Positions 1-7,215 of a DNA stretch of 28,611 bases are shown one piece after another (position 1 is the stretch's first letter; each line of letters starts with the position of its first letter). The stretch comes from Clostridiales bacterium. Its GTDB lineage: Bacteria; Bacillota_A; Clostridia; Saccharofermentanales; Saccharofermentanaceae. Made by a program: the position numbers and the translations under genes. The DNA lies in assembly GCA_017649745.1 (NCBI GenBank), contig JAGCGE010000301.1, positions 1 through 28,611 of the forward strand, given 5' to 3'. Below the pieces are notes generated by a model. That model ran no database searches, was not told where the DNA came from, and saw only the letters and a program-made list of their open reading frames with translations.

Positions 1-69
1 ATTTAATACTTGAACTGTTACTTTTTTCTTTGCGGTATGCTTATCTTGCTTTTTGTAAGTATTATCCAT
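1..69 (-). CDS. Partial small basic protein, N-terminal 23 residues
   Basis: An ATG at 69 opens a frame that stays open for 23 codons to the left edge. It is preceded by an AGGATGG ribosome binding site about 5 bases upstream. The visible peptide starts MDNTYKKQDKHTAKKK and is strongly basic. It begins just after the terminator that ends the preceding gene, so it would be the first gene of the next block. The C-terminus is outside the window and I do not recognise a family. Confidence 0.5.
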   Translation of the reverse strand, partial: MDNTYKKQDKHTAKKKVTVQVLN

Positions 70-83
70 TGTTCCATCCTAGA

Positions 84-128
84 GAAAAAAGCAAAGGGCT
101 AGTAAATATAAATCTACTAACCCAATGC
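84..128 (-). terminator. Intrinsic terminator after the 96-aa gene
   Basis: In minus-strand RNA this gives a 12-bp stem (GGGTTAGTAGAT with ATTTACTAGCCC), loop TTAT, with outer GCA/TGC-type pairing, followed by TTTTTTCTC. Two pairs are G-U and would be A-C mismatches in plus-strand RNA, so it acts on leftward transcription. It lies directly after the stop at 132 and belongs to a family of four similar terminators in the window. Confidence 0.85.
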
Positions 129-131
129 TTA

Positions 132-422
132 TTAAACTAAATCCGCATCTGGATAATGATTCTTGACAAACTCTTCAATCGCCATTATCTCGATTTGTGT
201 CTCTGTTTGATTCTCGATCTCTTTTTTAAGATCAAGTTCAGCAGTTGCTTTCTTTAAAGAATATCTCATAATATCAATCTCATCTGCAGTCGTCATCAAA
301 CACTCATAATCATGAATGAGATTGCCGAGATTCCGTATCGCAACTTTCGAAAAGACTAAATCTTTCTTAAGATCTTCAAGAATCTTTAAACACTTGTCCA
401 ACAATTGATCATCAAACTCCAT
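132..422 (-). CDS. Small coiled-coil protein, 96 aa, function unknown
   Basis: The start at 422 (MEFDDQLLDKCLKILEDLKK) is chosen because AAGGAGGTG lies 6 to 7 bases upstream; a GTG at 431 would fall inside that ribosome binding site. The protein is predicted almost wholly helical, with heptad-like Leu/Ile spacing and many charged residues, and no signal peptide or membrane segment. It lies downstream of the receptor-binding protein and a second small helical protein, and a terminator follows immediately. Small coiled-coil proteins after the tail fibre may be fibre chaperones or minor virion parts, but nothing here proves that. Confidence 0.8.
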   Translation of the reverse strand: MEFDDQLLDKCLKILEDLKKDLVFSKVAIRNLGNLIHDYECLMTTADEIDIMRYSLKKATAELDLKKEIENQTETQIEIMAIEEFVKNHYPDADLV

Positions 423-435
423 AAATATCACCTCC

Positions 436-457
436 TTATAGGAATTTAGTCCTATAA
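436..457 (-). promoter_or_regulatory. Perfect 8-bp hairpin abutting a ribosome binding site
   Basis: Minus-strand RNA has TTATAGGA, loop CTAAAT, then TCCTATAA, a perfect 8-bp stem with a 6-base loop. Its 3' arm overlaps the first bases of the AAGGAGG ribosome binding site of the gene starting at 422. It could limit ribosome access or protect the transcript end. It lacks a following T-run, so it is not an intrinsic terminator. Confidence 0.6.
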
Positions 458-489
458 TAAAGGTAGTTATTTATGCGAAAATATAAATA

Positions 490-660
490 CTATTCGCTTG
501 AATGTTGTAACTCATACTTCAAATCCGCAAGTTTATGCTGTAGGAACTTGCGACGCATAGAAACTCTGTATACTTCATCCCCGAGATCCGTCAATTGCTG
601 TTCAATATAACGAATCTCGTTTTGTATCTCCAACTTATCATCAGACTCATTATAAGCCAT
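490..660 (-). CDS. Small helical protein, 56 aa, function unknown
   Basis: An ATG at 660 with an excellent AAGGAGGTACCC ribosome binding site starts a 56-codon frame ending TAG at 490. The peptide begins MAYNESDDKLEIQNEIRYIE, is charged and helical, and looks like a short coiled coil. It sits 33 bases after the receptor-binding protein gene, in the same direction, and precedes another small helical gene. Strong translation signals and tight spacing argue that it is real despite its length. I do not recognise a family. Confidence 0.82.
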   Translation of the reverse strand: MAYNESDDKLEIQNEIRYIEQQLTDLGDEVYRVSMRRKFLQHKLADLKYELQHSSE

Positions 661-693
661 GGGTACCTCCTTGATAAAAACAGTATGATTAAT

Positions 694-3594
694 TTAATAT
701 ACTGTATTCAAATCACCAATAAATATTGGTTTATTAGATGGGAAGTTTATTTTCATAAATTGCATATTATCATTTCTTACCGGACCACCTCCATTTCCTC
801 CAGCAATATAAATGGTTCTAGCAGCTGCATCATTACGTAAATTGCCATCGAATATATGAGTGTACCAAGAAGCATTTTTATACACACTAAACCAACGCCA
901 AAAACGTATATCATAATTTCCATAAATACTTAAACGTAACACGTCTACTTGTCGTGTAGATGTATGAGCATATGAAAGTAAATAACCACTACCACTCTTT
1001 ATAAGATATGATCTCGTATAAATTCCATCTAAGAAATATAATCGATATACATATCCAGTATCCTTATTAAACATTCCGACAACAGTTCCGGCTTTATTAT
1101 TAAAATAAGAACTCGAATTTACTCTACAACTAAATATAATTCCAAAATCGCTATAGTTAGCGCACATTAATTCGCATTGTGGTGTAAATGGGAGTGAAAT
1201 TGTATTTTCATAAACAAAGTTTATTCCGTCAGAAGATGACAAATATACCAATCCATTTTTAACAGGCTGAGTATATATCCAATGTGTATCGTCTATTTTA
1301 TAAGGAGAAGCTGTTGTCCAATAAATATAATAGTCATAATAATCGCTATTAATTCGAGTTAAATCAAATCGTCCAACAACACCATTAACAGATAAAGTAA
1401 GTTCGTGTATTATTCCAAATGATAATGTCCCATCACTACCAAGATTAACGTCTATACAGCAAGGTATTGGCCCAAAATTATTTTGACCATTATATCTATG
1501 AGTGCCATAATATTGAGATGAGAAATATTGTCTATTATTATTTATTCCACTAGGCAAGCCACATCCACCAGGAAATGTTTTAGTAGTTCCATCATAAGCA
1601 ACATAACTACTTCCTTTTTGACAAATTGTGCCATAAGTAGCATTTTGTACTTCATTATTTACAAGTTCAAATTTCTTATAAACTAATGCTAAACATCCCG
1701 TATCGCTTACTCTTGGAAAATCATCAACATTTCCATCCAAATTTAAGCCATAAGTTATAGTAAACCAATTCCCGTTTTTAAATATGGATGGCTTAGCTAC
1801 ACTATCATTAGTATTATGTATAGCTGAAGTATGTTCTATTACTGGATTAGATACTAATTCTCTAGGATACTCATGAATTATAGCTGGCTGAATATTTGAA
1901 TATTTATATGCCATCATTTCTGGAAGTTCATTAATTTCATTAGTTATTGTTTCTACTTTATTACTTAAATCGTCAATCAACGCACCATGAAGAATCAATC
2001 GTTTTACAAGAGCTACTGAATTGCTAGTTAAAACATCTTCTATAGTTTCATTTATAAAATCATTTTCATTTTCTTTTTTGAAGCACAATAATAAATATCG
2101 TGTTGAAAAACCAAAAAGATCACTAATGTTTATAATTTTTGACCAATCACTATACATTCCACCTACAAACGAATAATCTTTATTGAAATTATATCCATAT
2201 ACTAAAAATCCATCATTGCATTCTATAATATCAGCATCTTCATTATCTAAACCATAATCGATCATAGATGATATATTAATTGGATATTTAAAAGTAGCTC
2301 TATTTTGCCTAGTGTCAACATCTAATGGCCACACACCATGTGAACTATTAGGCGCACCTTTAACTAATAATTCATCATTATCGACAAATGCTGGATTAAA
2401 ACGATCGATTTTTTGAATATAATAATCATAACGACAATGCTCATAAATAGAAATGAATGAATAAGCAATATTATTTTTAATATATTCAATACTTGGCGAT
2501 ATAAAAATATCAGTAAATTTTTCATTAGAAGTAAACCGAGTAGTGCTCTTATCATTGATATTCTCATCCCATTTATAAACGTATAAAAGTCCGTATAAAT
2601 ATTTATTAGTAGCATTAGTTTTAGTCTTACTTATCGGAGTATCTGAATATACACGAGTTCCATTTTTATCAAAATAAGAAAAATTTATTCGATAATTATC
2701 ATTAACTGTAATTTCTGAACCAGGTCTAACCAATAATGGATACTTTAATATCGCTTCTCCATAAGTAATTGAAGTCTCATAATGTGGATTAAATAATGAT
2801 GGTGAACGTTCATAATGTGCTTGTTTATAAAAAAGATCATCAAAATCATTAAAGTTAAATATATTTTCTTTTTCAGCTTTGCGTATATTTTCTAATTGAT
2901 TTATTGAAATATTGTGCGCTACTCTATTACTAAGAATATCAACCGTTATCGGATCTAAAATGTTATTAAAATCTTCATTTGTAAATGGTGTAGAATCATC
3001 TTTTTTTCTAATAGTTAAATATACATAATACATATCATTATTTCCAGTTTTTGCAACTGATCTATTACTGGTCCATGTACTTTCAACTACTAATTCGCCA
3101 TTTTTAGAATAGTATACAGCAAATATTTCATAATCAGAATTACATTTTATAATATCTCCCGGTTTTAAAACTACTGGATATTTAGTCGAAGTCCTACCAG
3201 TACTACTTTGATCAATAAATATTGGATTATATAAAGTAGCTCCATATGATCTAGAATACATCATATTTTTATAAAATAACTCATTAACATCCAAATTAGT
3301 AAATGATTTAGAATTATTATCCCAACCAGTAAGTGTATTATTCACTTCCTGCTTATAAGAATTCCAAGCGCCATTCATAGTGCTCTGATAAGCACTCCAA
3401 TAATCTTGCAAATCGGACCAATCGTCGTCCATAGTGCCTTCATATGTATTCCAAATCTCACTCATATCTGCAAGTTCATTTGTAATACTACCATGCAACT
3501 TTTGAGCAAGCTGAATCAGAGCACTTCGAACTTCTTCACCGTATGCAGCATCTCGAAATGCATTAATCTCAGCAGTAATATCAGGTATTGCCAT
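694..3594 (-). CDS. Tail fibre / receptor-binding protein, 966 aa, C-terminal beta-propeller-like
   Basis: The first 30 or so residues (AEINAFRDAAYGEEVRSAL) match the N-terminal attachment segment I know from baseplate or minor tail proteins of Gram-positive phages. A helical WSDLQDYWSAYQ-type stretch follows. Residues about 100-555 hold three diverged copies of a beta-rich unit, each with a KYP...PG-type core (near residues 140, 286 and 436; the third keeps only KYP) and a Tyr-rich strand region. A helical hinge lies near 560-595. Residues 600-966 are beta-rich with a SSSDGINF Asp-box-like loop near 790, which suggests a sialidase or glycosidase-like propeller used to bind or cut host glycans. 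No catalytic set can be assigned. The start at 3594 has a GAGGGGGAAAG ribosome binding site. Attachment role is from context and architecture; the propeller is inference. Confidence 0.82.
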   Translation of the reverse strand: MAIPDITAEINAFRDAAYGEEVRSALIQLAQKLHGSITNELADMSEIWNTYEGTMDDDWSDLQDYWSAYQSTMNGAWNSYKQEVNNTLTGWDNNSKSFTNLDVNELFYKNMMYSRSYGATLYNPIFIDQSSTGRTSTKYPVVLKPGDIIKCNSDYEIFAVYYSKNGELVVESTWTSNRSVAKTGNNDMYYVYLTIRKKDDSTPFTNEDFNNILDPITVDILSNRVAHNISINQLENIRKAEKENIFNFNDFDDLFYKQAHYERSPSLFNPHYETSITYGEAILKYPLLVRPGSEITVNDNYRINFSYFDKNGTRVYSDTPISKTKTNATNKYLYGLLYVYKWDENINDKSTTRFTSNEKFTDIFISPSIEYIKNNIAYSFISIYEHCRYDYYIQKIDRFNPAFVDNDELLVKGAPNSSHGVWPLDVDTRQNRATFKYPINISSMIDYGLDNEDADIIECNDGFLVYGYNFNKDYSFVGGMYSDWSKIINISDLFGFSTRYLLLCFKKENENDFINETIEDVLTSNSVALVKRLILHGALIDDLSNKVETITNEINELPEMMAYKYSNIQPAIIHEYPRELVSNPVIEHTSAIHNTNDSVAKPSIFKNGNWFTITYGLNLDGNVDDFPRVSDTGCLALVYKKFELVNNEVQNATYGTICQKGSSYVAYDGTTKTFPGGCGLPSGINNNRQYFSSQYYGTHRYNGQNNFGPIPCCIDVNLGSDGTLSFGIIHELTLSVNGVVGRFDLTRINSDYYDYYIYWTTASPYKIDDTHWIYTQPVKNGLVYLSSSDGINFVYENTISLPFTPQCELMCANYSDFGIIFSCRVNSSSYFNNKAGTVVGMFNKDTGYVYRLYFLDGIYTRSYLIKSGSGYLLSYAHTSTRQVDVLRLSIYGNYDIRFWRWFSVYKNASWYTHIFDGNLRNDAAARTIYIAGGNGGGPVRNDNMQFMKINFPSNKPIFIGDLNTVY

Positions 3595-3646
3595 AAACTT
3601 TCCCCCTCGTATAAAATCCTAATTGAAAAAATAAAACAATGGTAAA

Positions 3647-3684
3647 TAAAAAGAGAAAGGCAGTTAAACCTTCAACTACCTTTC
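3647..3684 (-). terminator. Intrinsic terminator upstream of the receptor-binding protein gene
   Basis: Minus-strand RNA forms a 14-bp stem (GAAAGGTAGTTGAA with TTTAACTGCCTTTC, two G-U pairs) with a tiny GG loop, followed by TCTTTTTATTT. It follows the stop codon at 3694 and precedes the gene starting at 3594 by about 50 bases. It shares the AGG(T)AGT / ACTG(C)CT design with the other terminators here. Confidence 0.85.
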
Positions 3685-3693
3685 CCAAAGATT

Positions 3694-4095
3694 TTACAAA
3701 TTACGTGGCATTGTCAAATTAGTCACGACTTGCACTAACCTCATTGGAAGCGGCGTTCCCTGCTCTAGACAAAGCCAGAATACAGTCACTAAACCAGCAA
3801 CGCAACATCCAGCAACTTTCGGTAAAATATTGTCCCAATTCACTTGCTTCGCTTCGACTATTTGCAGCTCTGTTCTCAGCCGTTCGTTTTCGGCTTTCTG
3901 CAATTGCGAATATGCTTTTGCTAAAGTTTCAACATTTTTACTACCTGCTGTAGCTTCGTTGCTTTCAATGTCCAATGTTGCATTCTCAGCAATCGCCATT
4001 GAAAGGTGCTCTTCCATTTCGGTTATTATTCGTGACGATGACGTTTTATGCCCTTCACCTTTACAAACCTTCAGAAAATGTCTCGTAAATAACAT
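3694..4095 (-). CDS. Coiled-coil protein with C-terminal membrane segment, 133 aa
   Basis: The start at 4095 (MLFTRHFLKVCKGEG) is chosen because AAAAGGAG lies 5 bases upstream; earlier ATGs in frame lack a ribosome binding site. Residues about 25-95 are helical and charged (EKAENERLR-type heptads), then VAGCCVAGLVTVFWLCLEQG forms one membrane span, with a short tail ending MPRNL. This layout resembles small membrane-anchored proteins I recall near the lysis genes of gut phages; their role is not established. It could be a holin accessory or spanin-like factor, but it has no lipobox. It lies between the DUF6275-like gene and the receptor-binding protein gene. Confidence 0.78.
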   Translation of the reverse strand: MLFTRHFLKVCKGEGHKTSSSRIITEMEEHLSMAIAENATLDIESNEATAGSKNVETLAKAYSQLQKAENERLRTELQIVEAKQVNWDNILPKVAGCCVAGLVTVFWLCLEQGTPLPMRLVQVVTNLTMPRNL

Positions 4096-4123
4096 ACTTT
4101 CTCCTTTTCTTACCATGAGACAC

Positions 4124-4207
4124 CTATTTGTCCCATCCATTATAGAAGAGGTAATTTATGCGGGAAAATTCCATTTTGATTTTACGAAATTTCCTTCTGG
4201 AGAATTT
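4124..4207 (-). promoter_or_regulatory. Junction element: hairpin, CGTAAAATCAAAATGGAA, and 16-codon mini-ORF
   Basis: After the stop at 4216, minus-strand RNA folds as AAATTcTCC-AGAA-GGAAATTT (positions 4207-4187, one bulged C), followed by CGTAAAATCAAAATGGAA. The ATG in this motif (4174) opens a 16-codon frame (MEFSRINYLFYNGWDK) that stops at 4124, about 30 bases before the next gene start. The hairpin plus CGTAAAAYCAAAA matches the leader of the endolysin gene, and TCAAAATGGAA recurs at three other junctions. The mini-ORF has no Shine-Dalgarno site, so translation is unproven. Confidence 0.5.
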
Positions 4208-4215
4208 TTCACTTT

Positions 4216-4515
4216 TTAAATATAACGATCAATAGGAACAATCACTTGATCGATTTTTTGGTATGCATCAAGATAGCAACGGTTCTTAGCCCCGTGCAAC
4301 GTGAATTCGAAATACATTCCATCGCCATCACGATTAACACCAAGCAAAGCCTTGAAATTCTCAATGGCCTTGCACTGCCAAGTAATGTAAATATCAGTAT
4401 TGGTGATGCGTCCATACTCAGAAACAAGGTCCTCATCATTATTCCAATACTTCACTACAGAGTTAATAGCAAGTTGACGGAACATAGTCTCGGTCATACC
4501 ATTCAGATCAGCCAT
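4216..4515 (-). CDS. DUF6275-like small phage protein, 99 aa
   Basis: Residues about 40-90 read DIYITWQCKAIENFKALL...GDGMYFEFTLHG...YLDAYQKI, the hallmark pattern (a W-C-K core, a DGMYYE-like strand and a final DAYKK) of a small gut-phage family I know as DUF6275. Its function is unknown. The N-terminus (MADLNGMTETMFRQLA) is helical. The start at 4515 has an AAGGAG site 6 bases away. It lies in the post-lysis accessory block with the HGxxGxxWG proteins. The family assignment is from memory of the motif. Confidence 0.75.
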   Translation of the reverse strand: MADLNGMTETMFRQLAINSVVKYWNNDEDLVSEYGRITNTDIYITWQCKAIENFKALLGVNRDGDGMYFEFTLHGAKNRCYLDAYQKIDQVIVPIDRYI

Positions 4516-4538
4516 CTTTGTACTCCTTTAAATATAAA

Positions 4539-6305
4539 TTACTTAGATTTAGATCGTTTCTTTTTAGCTTCGGCTATTCGTTTGTCAGTTGCATTAATAA
4601 TTTCAGTACTTACATTATACACAGCTTGTCCATAATCGCGATTCTTAACCGCGGAAACTGTATCAAAGGCCTTCTTAGCCCTCATAGCAGTCTCTATAGG
4701 ATCTCTTTTCTTCTTAGGCTTGGGTTCCTTTTCTTTACGCTTAAAGAAACTCTTCTTAGAAGTATTAGCAGACTTATCAGATTTAGCTGGTTTGACAGGT
4801 TTACTTACTGATTTCTTAACAACCGGCTCTGTTCGAGTAACAACTGCTTTAGTTGAACTTCTAGTTCCAATCTTTTGATTACTCGTAGGATTCAATCCCA
4901 AAGATGCCATACGATTCGCATTAAATATAGCCGCAGTCTCGGAAGAAATTTGTCCTGGTTTCTTCTTTATTGCTACTGATTTATTATTAGCTTTATTTTT
5001 TCTATTAAACTCAGCAGCATCGTCGAATATTTTACTCGATGCATTCTTTTTCTTTGAAGTATTATTTGAACCAGAAGTATTAACAGTAACTGGCTTTATG
5101 TTCTTATCTCGTAGTTTTCTAGGCTTCATTTTGTTAATACGATATGAAATATGCTCATCGCTTAACATCTTAGAAGCATTCTTTATTTTCGTCGAAGCAT
5201 TAGGATCTTTCGACTTCTCAAGTTGTTTAATCCTATTTGCTTCATATATCTGCTCTTTAGCAACTCGCTTTAGAATTCTTTTGCGCTTTTTAGGGTCGAG
5301 CCCTTCTAATTCACTTTTATGCGTGGATTCTATTTGACTCTTCATACCATTAAGAGTACTTCTACCTTTAGCAATTTTCGCTGCTCCATATATAGTCAAT
5401 GCAGCTCCAGCACCAAGAGCTAATTTTTGCCCGGTAGTCATTCCCTTTTTAGAAGATCTTGTTGACTTTCTGCTAGTTTTTGAAGTAGGCTTAGTATTAT
5501 AATCGTATTTATCATACCTACGCTTGCCAGCAGATGTCAAATGTCCACTATAATCTTCAAAACGCCTAACACCCCAATGCATTCCTCGAATACCATGATG
5601 CATTAAGTAATCACTATAAATATCAGCATGTTTAACATGACGATTTTTTTGCATGAGCTGCTTAACTTTATGTCGACCATAAGCACTTTGAATACTAGCA
5701 GAAGCTTCGCCTATTTTTCTACCAGCAGCTGCACCTATTCGTTCGCCAAGTGCTCCACTAGCATTCATTGCTAAATCCGACATGTAGTAATTGGCGATTG
5801 GATCATCGTCAATGGTTTTCTTAATTTCTTTAGCTTTATCTGCACCACGTTTAATGGTCTCTCTGTCTATAGATATAACCTCGCCAGCTTTATCGCGAAT
5901 CTTTCTAGTTGTATCAGTATCTAATTTATCAGATACTTTTTTACCAACATTTTTCGCTGCTTCGCTAGCTTTTGCAACTGGTTTAGTATTGCCTATACGT
6001 TTTGCTGCTTCACTAGCTTTTGCAACCGGTTTAGTATTGCCTATACGTTTTGCCGTTTCTTTAGTTTTATCCGAAACTTTACTAGAAATATCATCGGCAT
6101 TGTTATACAAAAAATATCCACCGATTTGTCCAGTAATTCGTCCAATAGCACGGCCACGTTTTTCATGGGCTGAAATAATTCGTTTACGACCAGCAGGAGT
6201 TAAAGACCCATCAGGATTTTGAAATCTTCTAACTCCCCACTTTTGCCCTTTAATGCCATGATGGGCTAAATATAAATTATCGACATAAGAAGGTTTGTAT
6301 TCCAT
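4539..6305 (-). CDS. Two-module HGxxGxxWG-motif protein, 588 aa, Lys/Ser rich
   Basis: The N-terminus MEYKPSYVDNLYLAHHGIKG leads into QKWGVRRFQNPDGSLTPAGR (motif at residues 15-27). A second copy, YLMHHGIRGMHWGVRRF, occurs at about 233-249 and is again followed by a G-LTSAGKRR segment, so the protein looks like two motif modules joined in one chain. Module one has a 16-residue tandem repeat (87-118). Module two has a hydrophobic stretch near 294-311 (KLALGAGAALTIYGAAKIA). The rest is very basic, low in complexity and rich in Lys, Ser, Ala and Asn, and ends AEAKKKRSKSK. The start has GGAGGTTGATTA upstream. The motif recurs in phage structural-region proteins I have seen, but its function is unknown to me. 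The basic character would suit nucleic acid or capsid-interior binding; that is inference. Confidence 0.82.
   Translation of the reverse strand: MEYKPSYVDNLYLAHHGIKGQKWGVRRFQNPDGSLTPAGRKRIISAHEKRGRAIGRITGQIGGYFLYNNADDISSKVSDKTKETAKRIGNTKPVAKASEAAKRIGNTKPVAKASEAAKNVGKKVSDKLDTDTTRKIRDKAGEVISIDRETIKRGADKAKEIKKTIDDDPIANYYMSDLAMNASGALGERIGAAAGRKIGEASASIQSAYGRHKVKQLMQKNRHVKHADIYSDYLMHHGIRGMHWGVRRFEDYSGHLTSAGKRRYDKYDYNTKPTSKTSRKSTRSSKKGMTTGQKLALGAGAALTIYGAAKIAKGRSTLNGMKSQIESTHKSELEGLDPKKRKRILKRVAKEQIYEANRIKQLEKSKDPNASTKIKNASKMLSDEHISYRINKMKPRKLRDKNIKPVTVNTSGSNNTSKKKNASSKIFDDAAEFNRKNKANNKSVAIKKKPGQISSETAAIFNANRMASLGLNPTSNQKIGTRSSTKAVVTRTEPVVKKSVSKPVKPAKSDKSANTSKKSFFKRKEKEPKPKKKRDPIETAMRAKKAFDTVSAVKNRDYGQAVYNVSTEIINATDKRIAEAKKKRSKSK
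5952..6047 (-). repeat. 48-bp tandem repeat (2 copies) inside the 588-aa gene
   Basis: Two nearly identical 48-bp units encode RIGNTKPVAKASEAAK twice (residues 87-102 and 103-118); a shorter decayed third unit (NVGKKVSDK) follows. The copies differ at only a few bases, which indicates recent duplication. Confidence 0.85.
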
Positions 6306-6350
6306 TAATCAACCTCCTTTCTATTTTATAATATTATTTTAAAACAAAAT

Positions 6351-6971
6351 CTAATGACCGACTCTATCAGCTAACTTATCGAACTTGTCGGCGTACGAAT
6401 ACATAGTGTTAATATTACTGTTCAATTGCGATGTTATAGAATCCAATTGCCTAAGACTTTGTTTATCTCCGCCTTTGGTCGTAATTCTAGATCTGATATA
6501 ATCATCACTATCAGAAACAATCTTTTCGAATTCTGCCGTTTCATTTCTAATATATCTAGCATTTTGACGACACATCTTACTAGATGCCGATCGCCAATTA
6601 TTATCAACAGCATGTTTATTGTTCTCATACAAATCTTGGTAGTCATCTAAACGTCTTTTAGCTTCTGAACTACAAGTCTTTTCATAATCAGACATCATAA
6701 CTTGAGGATTTGAACTTCTACTCTTTAAATATGCAACTCCGCCAACAACAGCAAGACCTGCTCCAACTTTAACTGCTACTTTAAGATTTTTCTTAGTAGA
6801 ATTACTAATACCCCGATGCTTCTTCCCAGCAGAAGTATATGAACCGTCTCGATTCTGATACCTTCTAATGCCCCAATGCATACCTTTAACACCATAATGC
6901 ATAAGTGAATCGGTATAGCTTGGAAGAATATCAGCACGTAACGAATCATTATAGGAAGGTGCGTATTCCAT
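6351..6971 (-). CDS. HGxxGxxWG-motif protein with hydrophobic helix, 206 aa
   Basis: It opens with MEYAPSYNDSLRADILPSYTDSL, in which the P-S-Y-x-D-S-L leader is duplicated, then HYGVKGMHWGIRRYQNRDG and TSAGKKHRG (motif residues 25-37). Residues about 60-83 are Lys-rich and then hydrophobic (VAVKVGAGLAVVGGVAYL), a possible membrane segment. The rest (90-206) is helical and charged. The leader and motif are homologous to those of the genes at 6305 and 8133, so the three are paralogous at their N-termini while their bodies differ. The start has an AGGAGG-like site (GAGGAGGGTAATA). Function unknown. Confidence 0.8.
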   Translation of the reverse strand: MEYAPSYNDSLRADILPSYTDSLMHYGVKGMHWGIRRYQNRDGSYTSAGKKHRGISNSTKKNLKVAVKVGAGLAVVGGVAYLKSRSSNPQVMMSDYEKTCSSEAKRRLDDYQDLYENNKHAVDNNWRSASSKMCRQNARYIRNETAEFEKIVSDSDDYIRSRITTKGGDKQSLRQLDSITSQLNSNINTMYSYADKFDKLADRVGH

Positions 6972-6992
6972 TATTACCCTCCTCTTTATTTA

Positions 6993-7205
6993 CTATCTGA
7001 TAACATTAGTTTTATTGTAATTATTAGTACTAATCCCGACAAGAGCACCCAAAAATGCATCAATCGCAGTAATAGTACCAACAATTTCAGTACCATAAGG
7101 GAGTCCCCAAATGGACGAAAGAGCAAAATATAGCGTACCGATAGCGGGAAGTACAATTAATGCAACATACTTAAGAATATCATAAATCTTATTGTCAAGA
7201 ATCAT
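6993..7205 (-). CDS. Holin, Dp-1 type, 70 aa
   Basis: Two predicted membrane spans (ILKYVALIVLPAIGTLYFAL and a second near ITAIDAFLGALVGIS) are joined by a short WGLPYGTEIVG turn, with a polar charged tail. This pattern, including WGLPYG and the I-T-A-I-D-x-F-L-G segment, is typical of the putative phage holin Dp-1 family. It would pore or lesion the membrane to release the endolysin. The start has AAGGAGAACCTT upstream. It is separated from the endolysin gene by a terminator and one motif gene, an unusual spacing for a holin-lysin pair. Confidence 0.88.
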   Translation of the reverse strand: MILDNKIYDILKYVALIVLPAIGTLYFALSSIWGLPYGTEIVGTITAIDAFLGALVGISTNNYNKTNVIR

Positions 7206-7215
7206 AAGGTTCTCC

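Noticed and set aside
3685..3720. TTGACA on the minus strand near 3711-3717 as a -35 box
   Set aside because: It lies in the last codons of the 133-aa gene and no -10 box occurs at 16-18 bases.
5952..6047. CRISPR-like direct repeats
   Set aside because: Units are contiguous, multiples of three and coding, with no spacers. No CRISPR array, tRNA, rRNA, insertion sequence or att site was recognised in the window.
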